A DNA stretch of 64,000 bases from assembly GCA_958296195.1 (NCBI GenBank), contig OY282455.1, positions 4,141,809-4,205,808 of the forward strand. Reading direction: 5' to 3'. Source of the stretch: an uncultured Pseudomonadales bacterium (lineage in GTDB: Bacteria; Pseudomonadota; Gammaproteobacteria; Pseudomonadales; Azotimanducaceae). The position numbers were made by a program, and so were the translations under genes. This document shows positions 16,664 through 25,280 of the stretch, in pieces. The notes beneath the pieces are model-generated. The model did not search any database. It worked only from the letters and a program-made list of their open reading frames with translations, and was not told the origin of the DNA. Position 1 is the first letter of the stretch; the number at the start of each line of letters is the position of its first letter.

Positions 16664-17359
16664 CTACTCCTCGACAGCGGCCGCTCGCTCCGCCTCAATC
16701 AGAAAATCGGCCACCTTCAACATGCCGACTTGGCCATCCGCCATACGGCTGTCGATGCGGAACTTGCCGTTGACGATCAAGGTCGGCGTGCCGGTGATTC
16801 GGTAGGCTTTGCCGGCCGCCACTGACTGCTGCACCCGGGTTTCCACGCTGAACGAGTTCAACGCATCCTGAAACGTCCCTTCGTCCACCCCGGCGGCCTC
16901 TTCGAACAGCGCCGCGGCCTCGGCCATGTTGGTCAGGTCGCGTCCGCGCCGGTGAATGGCGTCAAAAATGGGCTGATGCACCGCCTCCAACACGCCGAGC
17001 GCCTGCGCCGCGTAAAACAGACGCGCTAGCTGCCGCCAAGGTTCGCTGAAGACCGCCGGCACCCGCCGAAAATCCACATCTTCGGCAAGACCGTCCAACC
17101 ATTGCTCCACCAAGGGTTGAAAGCTGTAGCAGTAGTAGCAGGCGTAGCTGAACACCTCGACCACCTCCACGCCGTCCTGCCCCTGTGTCTCCACCGGAAC
17201 GGGCAGCCGCTCGTAGTGGGTGCCCTCCTCATAGGAGGGGGATTGAGCATGGGCCAAGCAGGCCACCAGCCAAGCGGCAGCGGCGCCGGCGAGCAGCCCA
17301 GCAAGGCGATGCCTCCGTCCGCAGCGAGAATGTTGAAGGGCTAAAGAAGATTGGCTCAT
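16664..17359 (-). CDS. dsbA: Thiol:disulfide interchange protein DsbA, CYYC variant
   Basis: Periplasmic oxidoreductase that introduces disulfide bonds. ATG at 17359 gives 231 residues: a basic N-terminus and hydrophobic signal segment (LAGLLAGAAAAWLVACLAHA, residues 19-38), then the thioredoxin fold with a helical insert. The active site reads FSYACYYCYSF, with Cys74 and Cys77. The cis-proline loop (GTPTLIVNGKFRID) is normal. DsbA proteins of this neighbourhood usually have CPHC, so Pro and His at the two middle positions are both replaced by Tyr here; these positions set the redox potential. The gene lies between the EEP and cytochrome c4 genes, as in Pseudomonas. Its partner DsbB is not in the window. 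A start 16 codons upstream (17407) is less likely because it adds residues before the signal. Confidence 0.93.
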   Translation of the reverse strand: MSQSSLALQHSRCGRRHRLAGLLAGAAAAWLVACLAHAQSPSYEEGTHYERLPVPVETQGQDGVEVVEVFSYACYYCYSFQPLVEQWLDGLAEDVDFRRVPAVFSEPWRQLARLFYAAQALGVLEAVHQPIFDAIHRRGRDLTNMAEAAALFEEAAGVDEGTFQDALNSFSVETRVQQSVAAGKAYRITGTPTLIVNGKFRIDSRMADGQVGMLKVADFLIEAERAAAVEE

Positions 17360-17428
17360 TTGTTCAGTTGCTCCATTTTGAGAACACCGGCTTAGGCACG
17401 TCACCAAAACGCTTTCCGCTTGCGTGCG

Positions 17429-18130
17429 CTATTCCGTCGCCATGCCTGCTTCCGCACCGGCGGATTGGGGGAGCGCGGCCAACTGCAAGCGCCCAAGCCA
17501 CTCCGGCGACAAGGGCGCCAGCCCTTGCAGGTAATTGGCAAGGGCTTCAATCTCGCCGTCGGTGAGGCCGCGGGCGATGTCCCGCATCATGCCGCCGTAG
17601 TCTTCGTCCGTGCTGCGCTTCCCTTCGCGGAACGCTTTGAGTTGCGCCGCGGTGTAGGCCGCCGGCTGGCCGCTCAACCGAGGGAACCCAGCCGGGGCGT
17701 TGCCCTGGCCGGCTGGGGAATGACAGGCCGCACAGGCGGGAACGCCGCGCTCAAGGGCGCCGCCCCGATATATGGCTTCGGCCCTGGCGAGGGCGTCCGC
17801 GGCCCCCTCGGCGGCCCGGACCTTGCCCGGCAGGGAGGCGTAGTAGGCGGCGAGGTCCTCCACGTCCTGGGGTGACTTGCCGAACAGTTGGCCCGTCATC
17901 TCCAAGATTGGCCTTTTGTTGGACTGGATGTGCAGAAGTTGCTGCAGCAGGTATTTTTCATTCTGGCCGGCTAGGTCAGGATAGGTGGGCAGCAGGCCGG
18001 TGGCCCCGTCCATGCCGTGGCAGGCGGAGCAGGCCAAGGACAACGCCTTGCCGGCGGCCGGATCCCCAGCGCCTTGAGCGGCGCCCGCCAGCAGGAGGCA
18101 GAGTACAGCCAGCCAATTGCGAACCTGCAT
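17429..18130 (-). CDS. Cytochrome c4, diheme
   Basis: Periplasmic diheme electron carrier that passes electrons from the bc1 complex to terminal oxidases. ATG at 18130 gives 233 residues with a signal peptide (MQVRNWLAVLCLLLAGAAQG). There are two similar cytochrome c domains with heme-binding CSACH (first) and CAACH (second). PDLAGQNEKYLLQQL and PRLSGQPAAYTAAQLKAF are the matching segments after each heme site, showing the internal duplication of c4. Methionine ligands are available in each half (EMTGQL and GGMMRDIA). The frame is open 43 codons upstream, but that part lacks a signal peptide. It is followed by dsbA on the same strand, 69 bases away, and is divergent from engB. Confidence 0.94.
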   Translation of the reverse strand: MQVRNWLAVLCLLLAGAAQGAGDPAAGKALSLACSACHGMDGATGLLPTYPDLAGQNEKYLLQQLLHIQSNKRPILEMTGQLFGKSPQDVEDLAAYYASLPGKVRAAEGAADALARAEAIYRGGALERGVPACAACHSPAGQGNAPAGFPRLSGQPAAYTAAQLKAFREGKRSTDEDYGGMMRDIARGLTDGEIEALANYLQGLAPLSPEWLGRLQLAALPQSAGAEAGMATE

Positions 18131-18316
18131 GAAGCGCGGTCGTTGCAAGGGAAAGGCCAGCAACGCATTGTTGGGGGCGTATGCCCTGCCCCTCCGCTGC
18201 AGCCGACTTCCCGTCTTCGGCAAGCTGCAGGCTACTGAAGTTAAAGCTGTCATGCGCAAACGCTTAGAATCACCAACGCAGGAGTGCCGATTATACCCAA
18301 AGCGGAGCGAATCAAG

Positions 18317-18928
<612 letters not shown>

Positions 18929-18951
18929 GACAAGCCGCCGCTTCGTTGATT

Positions 18952-21624
18952 TTATAGCCAGCCTTGCGCCAAGGTGCGCCGTTTGGCGTCGTTGTCCAGC
19001 ACCCGGGCGCAGGATTCCCAGTCGATGGGCTTGACCTCGTGATACCGGAGTTCGAACGGATGCTGCTGCGGCACCCGGTCGATGGTCCGCTTGGCTTCCT
19101 CCACTTGGCCTAGGGCCACCTTCACCCAAACGTCCTCCAAGGTGTCCGGCAACTGGCCGAACAGCCGGGAGATGTCCTCCAAGCGTTCGGAGAGCAGATC
19201 ATGGACCCGATCCTCAACCGAGCCGGCGTAGCGCATGTTGTAGATATCGACTTCAGGGCGGATCTGGCCGATGCGTTGGATCCTGCCCTTGCGCTGCTCC
19301 AAGCGGGACGGGTTCCAAGGCAGGTCCAAGTTGATGAGGGCACCCAAGCGCTGCAGGTTCAGCCCCTCGGATGCGGCGTCCGTGCCGATCAGCAGCCGCA
19401 GTTCGCCTTTGCGCACCGCGTCCTTCAGGGCATCCCTAGGCTTGGGCTGGAAATCGCCCCGGCGCATCAGGCCGGAACGGCTGGCGGCGGCGTAAAGGCC
19501 GATGGTCTCGTTCGGCATTTGCCGGGCAAGTTCACTCGCCAGCCACCACGCCGAGTCGTAATACTGGCTGAAAACGATGCATCCATGCCTTAGCCAATTG
19601 TCCTCCACGAGCAGACGCATGACGGCGGCGCACTTCGGGTCCTGATCGCGATTCGTTTCCATCGCGTCCGCCAGCCGCGACAGCACTTGGCGTTCGTCCT
19701 TTGTCAGGGCGCGGAACGGCTCGGTCATTTCCTCGTCGTCCTCATCCTCCAGGTCCGCCCAGCCCTCCAGAATCTTGATGACGGTCAGGCGGCCGGCCTC
19801 CATCGTGCTGCCCATACGCCGCAGCAACATGGTGCGAAAGAAGCCAGCGTTCGCCCGTTGGGCGAGCAGGTCGCAGAAACGCTCGGCTTGCCGATAGGCA
19901 TCCGCTAGGAATGGCGGCAACCGGATGGCGTCCGCGTCGGACTCGCCATGCAGCCGAACGCGCACCGGCGCGAGCAGCGGTTCGCCCGTTTCCGGATCTT
20001 GGGTGTTTTCGAGATGTTCGCGGGTGCGCCGGACAATGGTGCGGATGTAGGGGTTGTGGCGCTCGATGAAGCGGGCGAAGCCTCGGTCGATGCGCTGCCG
20101 GTCCGGCAGCCGCAGGGATTCAAGGGCACTGCCGTTGGCGTAGGCGGCTTGGTCCGGCAGGGAAAGCGACCGCCGCAGAACCTCAAAATCCCGCCCCTCC
20201 GAGCTGGGCGGGAAGGGATTGCGCAGCCAATCCCAACGCTCGTGCAAGTCCTCTGGCAATGGGGCCTTGCCGAGCAGCAAATCCAAGGATGGCTGAGGGG
20301 CGCTGCGCCATTTGCTGCCGGGGCCGCCTAGCACGGCGGACGAACCTTGGGCCAAGGCGTCTAGCAGATCGTAAGCCTCAATGGGGTGCAGTTGCACCGG
20401 CGTCGCCGTGGCCAACAGCAGGCTCTTGGTGCGGGGCGAAATCTCGCGCAGGAATCTCAGGAGGTTGTTGGGCTCAAACGCAAGCACCCGGCTGCCGGAT
20501 AGATTCCGCCGCCGCGCCCGATGCGCCTCGTCTAGGATGACGCACTCGAAGTGCATGCCCAACAGGAGTGCAACAGCCTGGGAGTTGCTGGTGATCAAGC
20601 TGGTGGAGACGATGCCGACCCGCCGCGGGCAGCGCCGAATGGCGTCTTCCCCTGCATTGGGATGCTCAATGCCCCGTTCGTCCACCCAACCGCGCCCGCT
20701 CCAGATGGCGGACGGCAGCCCCAACAACAGGTCCAGCTCGTCCTGCCATTGGCGAAGCAAGGGCTTGGGCACCAACACGAGCACCGGGCCATCGCCCACC
20801 AACGCCATGAGTTGGGCGGCCATGGCCAGTTGCAAGGTCTTGCCCAAGCCGACCTGATCGGCCAGCACCAAGCGGGCGCCGTGCGGCCCGCGATGGGCGT
20901 CAAAGGCAAGTTTGACGAAATGCTTCTGATGCTCCCAAAGCCCAACTTCCCGGCGATAGACCGGCGCCTCCACCAGCGCCGATGCGGGGTCCGGTTCATC
21001 CCGCCACCCTTCCACATCACGCACCAGTTCGCGCCGGGACAGGCGGTCCAAGTCCTGCACGACGAAATCCGCAAGCGGCACCGCGAAAGAGGACGACCAA
21101 AGGGCGTCGAACTCCTCTTGAACCCAAACCACCGCGTCAGGCGATTCGTCTTCCCATACGAGTTCGTAGTTGAGCCGGAAGGCCGCCTTGGATTCATTGG
21201 CGCTGCCCAGAAAGGCAGTGCGGCTGCCGTCCGCCAAGGTGATGACGCCGGCCTTGCCGTGAATGAGGCCAAACGCCTCATCGGGCAGAACGCGAATCTC
21301 CATCTTGCCGGAATTCAGAAAGTTGTAGAGGCGCTTGAAGCGCGGTTTAGCTGCCTCGCCAAGTTCCTCCGGGCGGAAGCCGCACCATTCGCGGCGCATG
21401 GCGGCTTGAGCGGCCTTGGCCACTTCCACATCTGCTGGCAAAAGGCCCGAGTTGCAGACCACGCGGATCTTGCCCTCGACGGTTTCCAGCGCCTCGCCGG
21501 CAATTTCTAGGATGGAGGAGGAGAAGTAGCCGGCGATGCGGTCGTAGCCCCGGGCACCGGTGAGGCGTTCGGCGAGGAAACTGGCGTCTAGGGGTTGGCG
21601 GCGGGAGGAATGGCGCTTGATCAT
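18952..21624 (-). CDS. Phospholipase D-like / SNF2-type helicase fusion protein
   Basis: Large DNA translocase with a nuclease-like front domain, 890 residues, probably a defence effector. Residues about 15-190 form a PLD-like domain with an HxK motif at 122-124 (IHGKAGVI) and GSANES at 140-145. The SF2/SNF2 motor follows: DQVGLGKTLQ (Walker A, 256-265), ILDEAHRARRR (DEAH, 365-368), the motif III-type ATATP, then in the second lobe GTDAASEGLNLQ (motif V) and QRKGRIQRIGQ (motif VI). Only one HxK motif is visible, so a nuclease would need to dimerise; otherwise the domain may just bind DNA. It is the last gene of a four-gene operon, starting 6 bases after the small PD-(D/E)XK-like gene. PLD-SNF2 helicases are known neighbours of DUF1156 methyltransferases in defence islands. 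GC-rich like the host genome. Confidence 0.85.
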   Translation of the reverse strand: MIKRHSSRRQPLDASFLAERLTGARGYDRIAGYFSSSILEIAGEALETVEGKIRVVCNSGLLPADVEVAKAAQAAMRREWCGFRPEELGEAAKPRFKRLYNFLNSGKMEIRVLPDEAFGLIHGKAGVITLADGSRTAFLGSANESKAAFRLNYELVWEDESPDAVVWVQEEFDALWSSSFAVPLADFVVQDLDRLSRRELVRDVEGWRDEPDPASALVEAPVYRREVGLWEHQKHFVKLAFDAHRGPHGARLVLADQVGLGKTLQLAMAAQLMALVGDGPVLVLVPKPLLRQWQDELDLLLGLPSAIWSGRGWVDERGIEHPNAGEDAIRRCPRRVGIVSTSLITSNSQAVALLLGMHFECVILDEAHRARRRNLSGSRVLAFEPNNLLRFLREISPRTKSLLLATATPVQLHPIEAYDLLDALAQGSSAVLGGPGSKWRSAPQPSLDLLLGKAPLPEDLHERWDWLRNPFPPSSEGRDFEVLRRSLSLPDQAAYANGSALESLRLPDRQRIDRGFARFIERHNPYIRTIVRRTREHLENTQDPETGEPLLAPVRVRLHGESDADAIRLPPFLADAYRQAERFCDLLAQRANAGFFRTMLLRRMGSTMEAGRLTVIKILEGWADLEDEDDEEMTEPFRALTKDERQVLSRLADAMETNRDQDPKCAAVMRLLVEDNWLRHGCIVFSQYYDSAWWLASELARQMPNETIGLYAAASRSGLMRRGDFQPKPRDALKDAVRKGELRLLIGTDAASEGLNLQRLGALINLDLPWNPSRLEQRKGRIQRIGQIRPEVDIYNMRYAGSVEDRVHDLLSERLEDISRLFGQLPDTLEDVWVKVALGQVEEAKRTIDRVPQQHPFELRYHEVKPIDWESCARVLDNDAKRRTLAQGWL

Positions 21625-21630
21625 GGCGCA

Positions 21631-22308
21631 CTAGGTCTGCCGATCCCCAAAGCCTAGGAAAGCGTGATGAAGACAGATTGGCTTTCGCAAGCTAGGACGG
21701 CAATGCCGGCTGCTTCGCGCCCAGGTCTCATCGATTAGATCGGATGACGCTAGACGTTCGCGCTCTCGCTGCTTGCTAGCAAGGTATCGATTGATTCGCC
21801 CGACTGCCGCATCAACCTCCCCAGATAAAAGATAGCCGGTCATGAATCCCACCGTATGTTTGCTTGCGTACTTTCCGTCCCTAAAGCGGTCCACACCCTC
21901 GACGACATATAGCCGAGCAAGATGGGCTTCCGTTCCTGAAACGCGCTTGCACTCGATGATCGCGTGGGGTTCGTGTTCATGATGTCTCTCTCGGATGCTA
22001 GTGAAGCAAATTGGAATGTCGGTTAAGCCGTCCGGCCTCAGAGAGGCTTCGCCGGAACGTGACTCAGTTCCCGGCAATACCCAAATTTCGCAGCTTCGCG
22101 GCAACAAGCCATCCTTCAAAGCGGCTCGCATACCGCATCGTAAGCATTCGGTGACCTCCACTTCGCCTAGATTCGGCGCAATGCCCGGCAGAGCTAAGGC
22201 TTTCTCCCAACCCTGCCAAAGGGTATTAAGAACAGTCCGGCACCGGTCTCCGCCGATGCAGATGAATCGCCGCTCTCCAGTACCAGTAAACCCAAAGGGA
22301 ACGATCAC
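21631..22308 (-). CDS. Small PD-(D/E)XK-like protein, putative restriction nuclease
   Basis: Protein of 225 residues that I do not recognise as a named family. A restriction-nuclease-like core is suggested by LRPDGLTDIPI (Asp93 or Asp97) followed by HAIIECKRV (Glu119, Lys121), that is D-(n)-ExK with a hydrophobic strand before E. A later segment, VEGVDRFRDGKYASKHTVGFM, would form the helix and strand after the core. A CLRCG pair near residue 55 alone is not enough for a zinc site. GTG at 22306-22308 overlaps the TGA stop of the methyltransferase gene (GTGA), so the two are translationally coupled and likely work in the same complex. If the motif is real, this is the DNA-cutting or sensing subunit. 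Base composition is lower in GC than the helicase gene downstream. Confidence 0.6.
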   Translation of the reverse strand: MIVPFGFTGTGERRFICIGGDRCRTVLNTLWQGWEKALALPGIAPNLGEVEVTECLRCGMRAALKDGLLPRSCEIWVLPGTESRSGEASLRPDGLTDIPICFTSIRERHHEHEPHAIIECKRVSGTEAHLARLYVVEGVDRFRDGKYASKHTVGFMTGYLLSGEVDAAVGRINRYLASKQRERERLASSDLIDETWARSSRHCRPSLRKPICLHHAFLGFGDRQT

Positions 22309-25280
22309 CCTGGACCGCCTTGAAAACTCTCTTCCAGAACGACCCGAGCGTCAGCAAAGGCGTTTACCGCCAACCAATGCCGCCGCGCTGACGGCTTGAC
22401 GATCACTACTTCATCACGGTCGGTTAGGCGCAGTTCACCGAATCGAGTCAGATCGTCCTCTACGGAAACATTCAAGCGTTCCGAAATTTGTGCAAGAACA
22501 TCGTGCGCTAAATCATCTGAGGGTCTAACACCAATGACGGACGGCGGCGGATGCTGTTCCAGGACGAACCGAATCAAACGGAGGGGATCAGACCGCGGCG
22601 CCTCGTGAATCTCCGCACGAATTCGGTGCCTGCTTGCAGCGTGAAACCAAGGGTCAATCTTAGATACAAAGGCAGCGGCGTAGGCCTCCAGATGAACTCG
22701 TTCGGCAGGTGCAACAGATTCTTGACGGCCTTCTTGCCACTGCCAACTTGCCCGAAACAGGCCATCACGCGCCACCATGCGCTCCCCCTCATCCAAGTCG
22801 TAGAGGTCGAACACCGCTTCGTCCAAGGCCCGCCAATCACAGCCCCGCGGAGGTCGGCCTTGGAGTTTTCTTACTAGGCGAGTGATTCGGATGCCGGGCT
22901 CTGTTGTCAGTGCCCAATTTAGATCCGGCGTCGGCAAGGCGTTAACGTCTCCTTCTAGGAGGCGTCGTTTCCACAACCCGAAAGTAGCCCCGGTCATAAT
23001 GAAATACCAGGAAGCGAAAGTCGAGCTTAGAATCCCTGCAAGCAGGTAGGCTACGTCTGCCTGTCTTGATGCGAAGGATACGCCAAAGTATGCTTTGGTG
23101 AAGACTACATCTATTTCTGAAACGGCAACGATAGGTCTCGCGCCTCCTCGCAAGAACTCTTGGACGACGAGAAGCGGCGCACGGTATATCTTCCGTTGCC
23201 GGGGGCGCTCCGCTCCTTCTCGGCCGAAAATGGGCGGATCCTTCGGCATTGAAAGCCGTTGCAAGCCCTCTTTAAGCAAGGGCAGCCCCCGCAGAAAGCT
23301 TGCGTCTCCTGCCCGATTGCCAAACGTCAGGCCCATCTGTAGCGAAGTGTCAAAAGCAGCCAAGCGGCGCTTTAGCGGTTCTTGTTTCTCAAACAGATCC
23401 TCCAACAACAGATGATCGTGCAACTTTCCGAAGAAGGCGCCCTTGAAAAGGTCGGGATTGCGCTGCCAACTCGCTAAGTGCAGCGTCTCCACGTCACCGC
23501 CCGCTATCTCGAACGTATGGCTTCCAGGCCCAGTTTTTGACCAAGGCACCTGCACTAGCTGCATTTGGTCCGCCTTCTGTTTCCTGTACCGTCCGATCAG
23601 GGCCATGGCTGGCATATTGGCCTTCGGAAACAGCCACGAAGAATGGTTGGATAGGTTAATAAGCGTCAGCGGAGAGAGGGATTTGACAAGATTCAACGCC
23701 GCGACTCGACCACGAGCGCTACGGCTGAAAAACGGTGTCGCGCTGACAACTACGCCGAATCGAGTTCTGTCGTGGGCGAAGGCCCTAGCCCGGTCAACGA
23801 AGTCAAAACTCACGCCGCGAGGTGAAAGCGCCCTACCCGGCATTCTTTCTCTGCGGGCACTCGTGCCATGTCGTCCTTGGTAAGTCCAAGGTGGATTGCC
23901 TAGGATGACATCGAATTTCTTAAGCTCCGTTTTTGCAGTCAACGCCGCTTTGCCTTCCGGTGTGGTCTCTATACTGTGCGCGTCCCCCACCAATAAAGTC
24001 TTGCCAACGAGAGGACTAAATTTCATGCCCGGCGCGTGATGTGGGTCGGGGTCTAACTCCAAAGCGGCCAAATAGAGACTGAAGGCGGCGATACGGACGG
24101 CGGCGGGGCTGATGTCCACACCATATATTTGCTTGTACAGGGCTTCACGGATCATGGCGCGGGTTGGTTTGTTATTGCCCGCTTTCTCCGCTTTCAGGGC
24201 TATGAGTCTTCGCAAGGCTTCAACAAGAAAGACGCCTGAGCCGCAGGTGATGTCCAGAACGGTTTCGTCACCAGTCAGACCCTGCTTCAACTCGTCCAAT
24301 ACAAGCGAAACCGCGGCGATCGGGGTGTAGTAAACATCTGGCTGCGGGGCGGCAGTACCTTGAAGTGCAGCGTCAGCGGAATGGACGAACTGCTCGTAGA
24401 TGGCGCTGATGAGTTCCACTGGAATCAGGTCAAAATAGTAGGGGAACAGCGATCTTTGGCCGGTCTTCATGTCATCTCCATCCAAGAAGTCCGCCACACG
24501 CTGAAGGTGGTTTGCGTCTGGAATACTATCTGTGGAGGAGAACATGTCCCCGTTGAATTCAAACGACAGCCAATTGAACAGCTTTTCCGCAGCAACCCCG
24601 TCCCGGAATACATCCTGAAGAGCACTGCGTCCACACTTCTCCCGGAGCCGTTCTTCCGTAATGATTCCTCTGTCCACCAAATACTTGGCGAAGATTGACC
24701 TACCGATCAAACCTTGGGTGTTGCCTATCGATAAGCCAGCCCTAACCAAAACACGTTCAAGGGAAGCCATGTCCTGCAATAGGCGACGGTCCACGGTGGA
24801 CTTGCGATTAACACGGGATTCCTGCTCCCAAAAGCGGCCTGTCTCCATCGCCAAACGGCCGGCGCGGGCATCAAGCCCCGTTAATCCAGATGGGCTTTCC
24901 TCGCCCAGCTCTGAAGAGTTCAAAGCACCATGGTGGAAGGTGTCAAGGCAATTCTCGGTGGCATTGTCCGCCCTTTTTGGAAGTGCGAAACCGTTATAGA
25001 GAGCGGTGCTATCCGGGCCGATGACCCAAAGCAGAGGCACGTTGCCTTCATTCCAGACTTCCTGTTGCCAAGTTCCTATTTCCTTGTTGGACGGATTCTC
25101 CGCGAATTTGAAGTAAACGTTTAGATTGGCTTGACCGCACCATTTTACGTCGGGTAGAAAAGTCCGCCGCCGTCGATCTTTCCCGTTGAGGATGGTCACT
25201 GTAGATGCCGCTTCCCTGCCACCGCGAAGGTAGCCAGTAGCCTCGAGGACGCGACCTAGCGGTTCGGCCAATTCAGACAT
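22305..25280 (-). CDS. N6-adenine DNA methyltransferase (Eco57I-like)
   Basis: SAM-dependent DNA adenine methylase, 991 residues from ATG at 25280. GGAG seven bases upstream supports this start over one eight codons earlier. The N-terminal 300 residues resemble the regulatory/recognition part of class I-like methylases. YYTP (317-320) precedes the SAM-binding motif LDITCGSGVFLVEAL (342-356), VDIS supplies motif II, and the catalytic motif IV is NPPW (462-465). The long C-terminal half probably recognises the target sequence and includes ASWYFIMTGATFGLWKRRLL, a pattern seen in restriction-modification fusions. It overlaps the DUF1156 stop by 8 bases and the small nuclease-like gene by 4. In two 60-base lines I counted (23641 and 24481) GC is 28 and 32 of 60, against 40 of 60 in a helicase line, which suggests a different origin within the operon. 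Confidence 0.86.
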   Translation of the reverse strand: MSELAEPLGRVLEATGYLRGGREAASTVTILNGKDRRRRTFLPDVKWCGQANLNVYFKFAENPSNKEIGTWQQEVWNEGNVPLLWVIGPDSTALYNGFALPKRADNATENCLDTFHHGALNSSELGEESPSGLTGLDARAGRLAMETGRFWEQESRVNRKSTVDRRLLQDMASLERVLVRAGLSIGNTQGLIGRSIFAKYLVDRGIITEERLREKCGRSALQDVFRDGVAAEKLFNWLSFEFNGDMFSSTDSIPDANHLQRVADFLDGDDMKTGQRSLFPYYFDLIPVELISAIYEQFVHSADAALQGTAAPQPDVYYTPIAAVSLVLDELKQGLTGDETVLDITCGSGVFLVEALRRLIALKAEKAGNNKPTRAMIREALYKQIYGVDISPAAVRIAAFSLYLAALELDPDPHHAPGMKFSPLVGKTLLVGDAHSIETTPEGKAALTAKTELKKFDVILGNPPWTYQGRHGTSARRERMPGRALSPRGVSFDFVDRARAFAHDRTRFGVVVSATPFFSRSARGRVAALNLVKSLSPLTLINLSNHSSWLFPKANMPAMALIGRYRKQKADQMQLVQVPWSKTGPGSHTFEIAGGDVETLHLASWQRNPDLFKGAFFGKLHDHLLLEDLFEKQEPLKRRLAAFDTSLQMGLTFGNRAGDASFLRGLPLLKEGLQRLSMPKDPPIFGREGAERPRQRKIYRAPLLVVQEFLRGGARPIVAVSEIDVVFTKAYFGVSFASRQADVAYLLAGILSSTFASWYFIMTGATFGLWKRRLLEGDVNALPTPDLNWALTTEPGIRITRLVRKLQGRPPRGCDWRALDEAVFDLYDLDEGERMVARDGLFRASWQWQEGRQESVAPAERVHLEAYAAAFVSKIDPWFHAASRHRIRAEIHEAPRSDPLRLIRFVLEQHPPPSVIGVRPSDDLAHDVLAQISERLNVSVEDDLTRFGELRLTDRDEVVIVKPSARRHWLAVNAFADARVVLEESFQGGPG

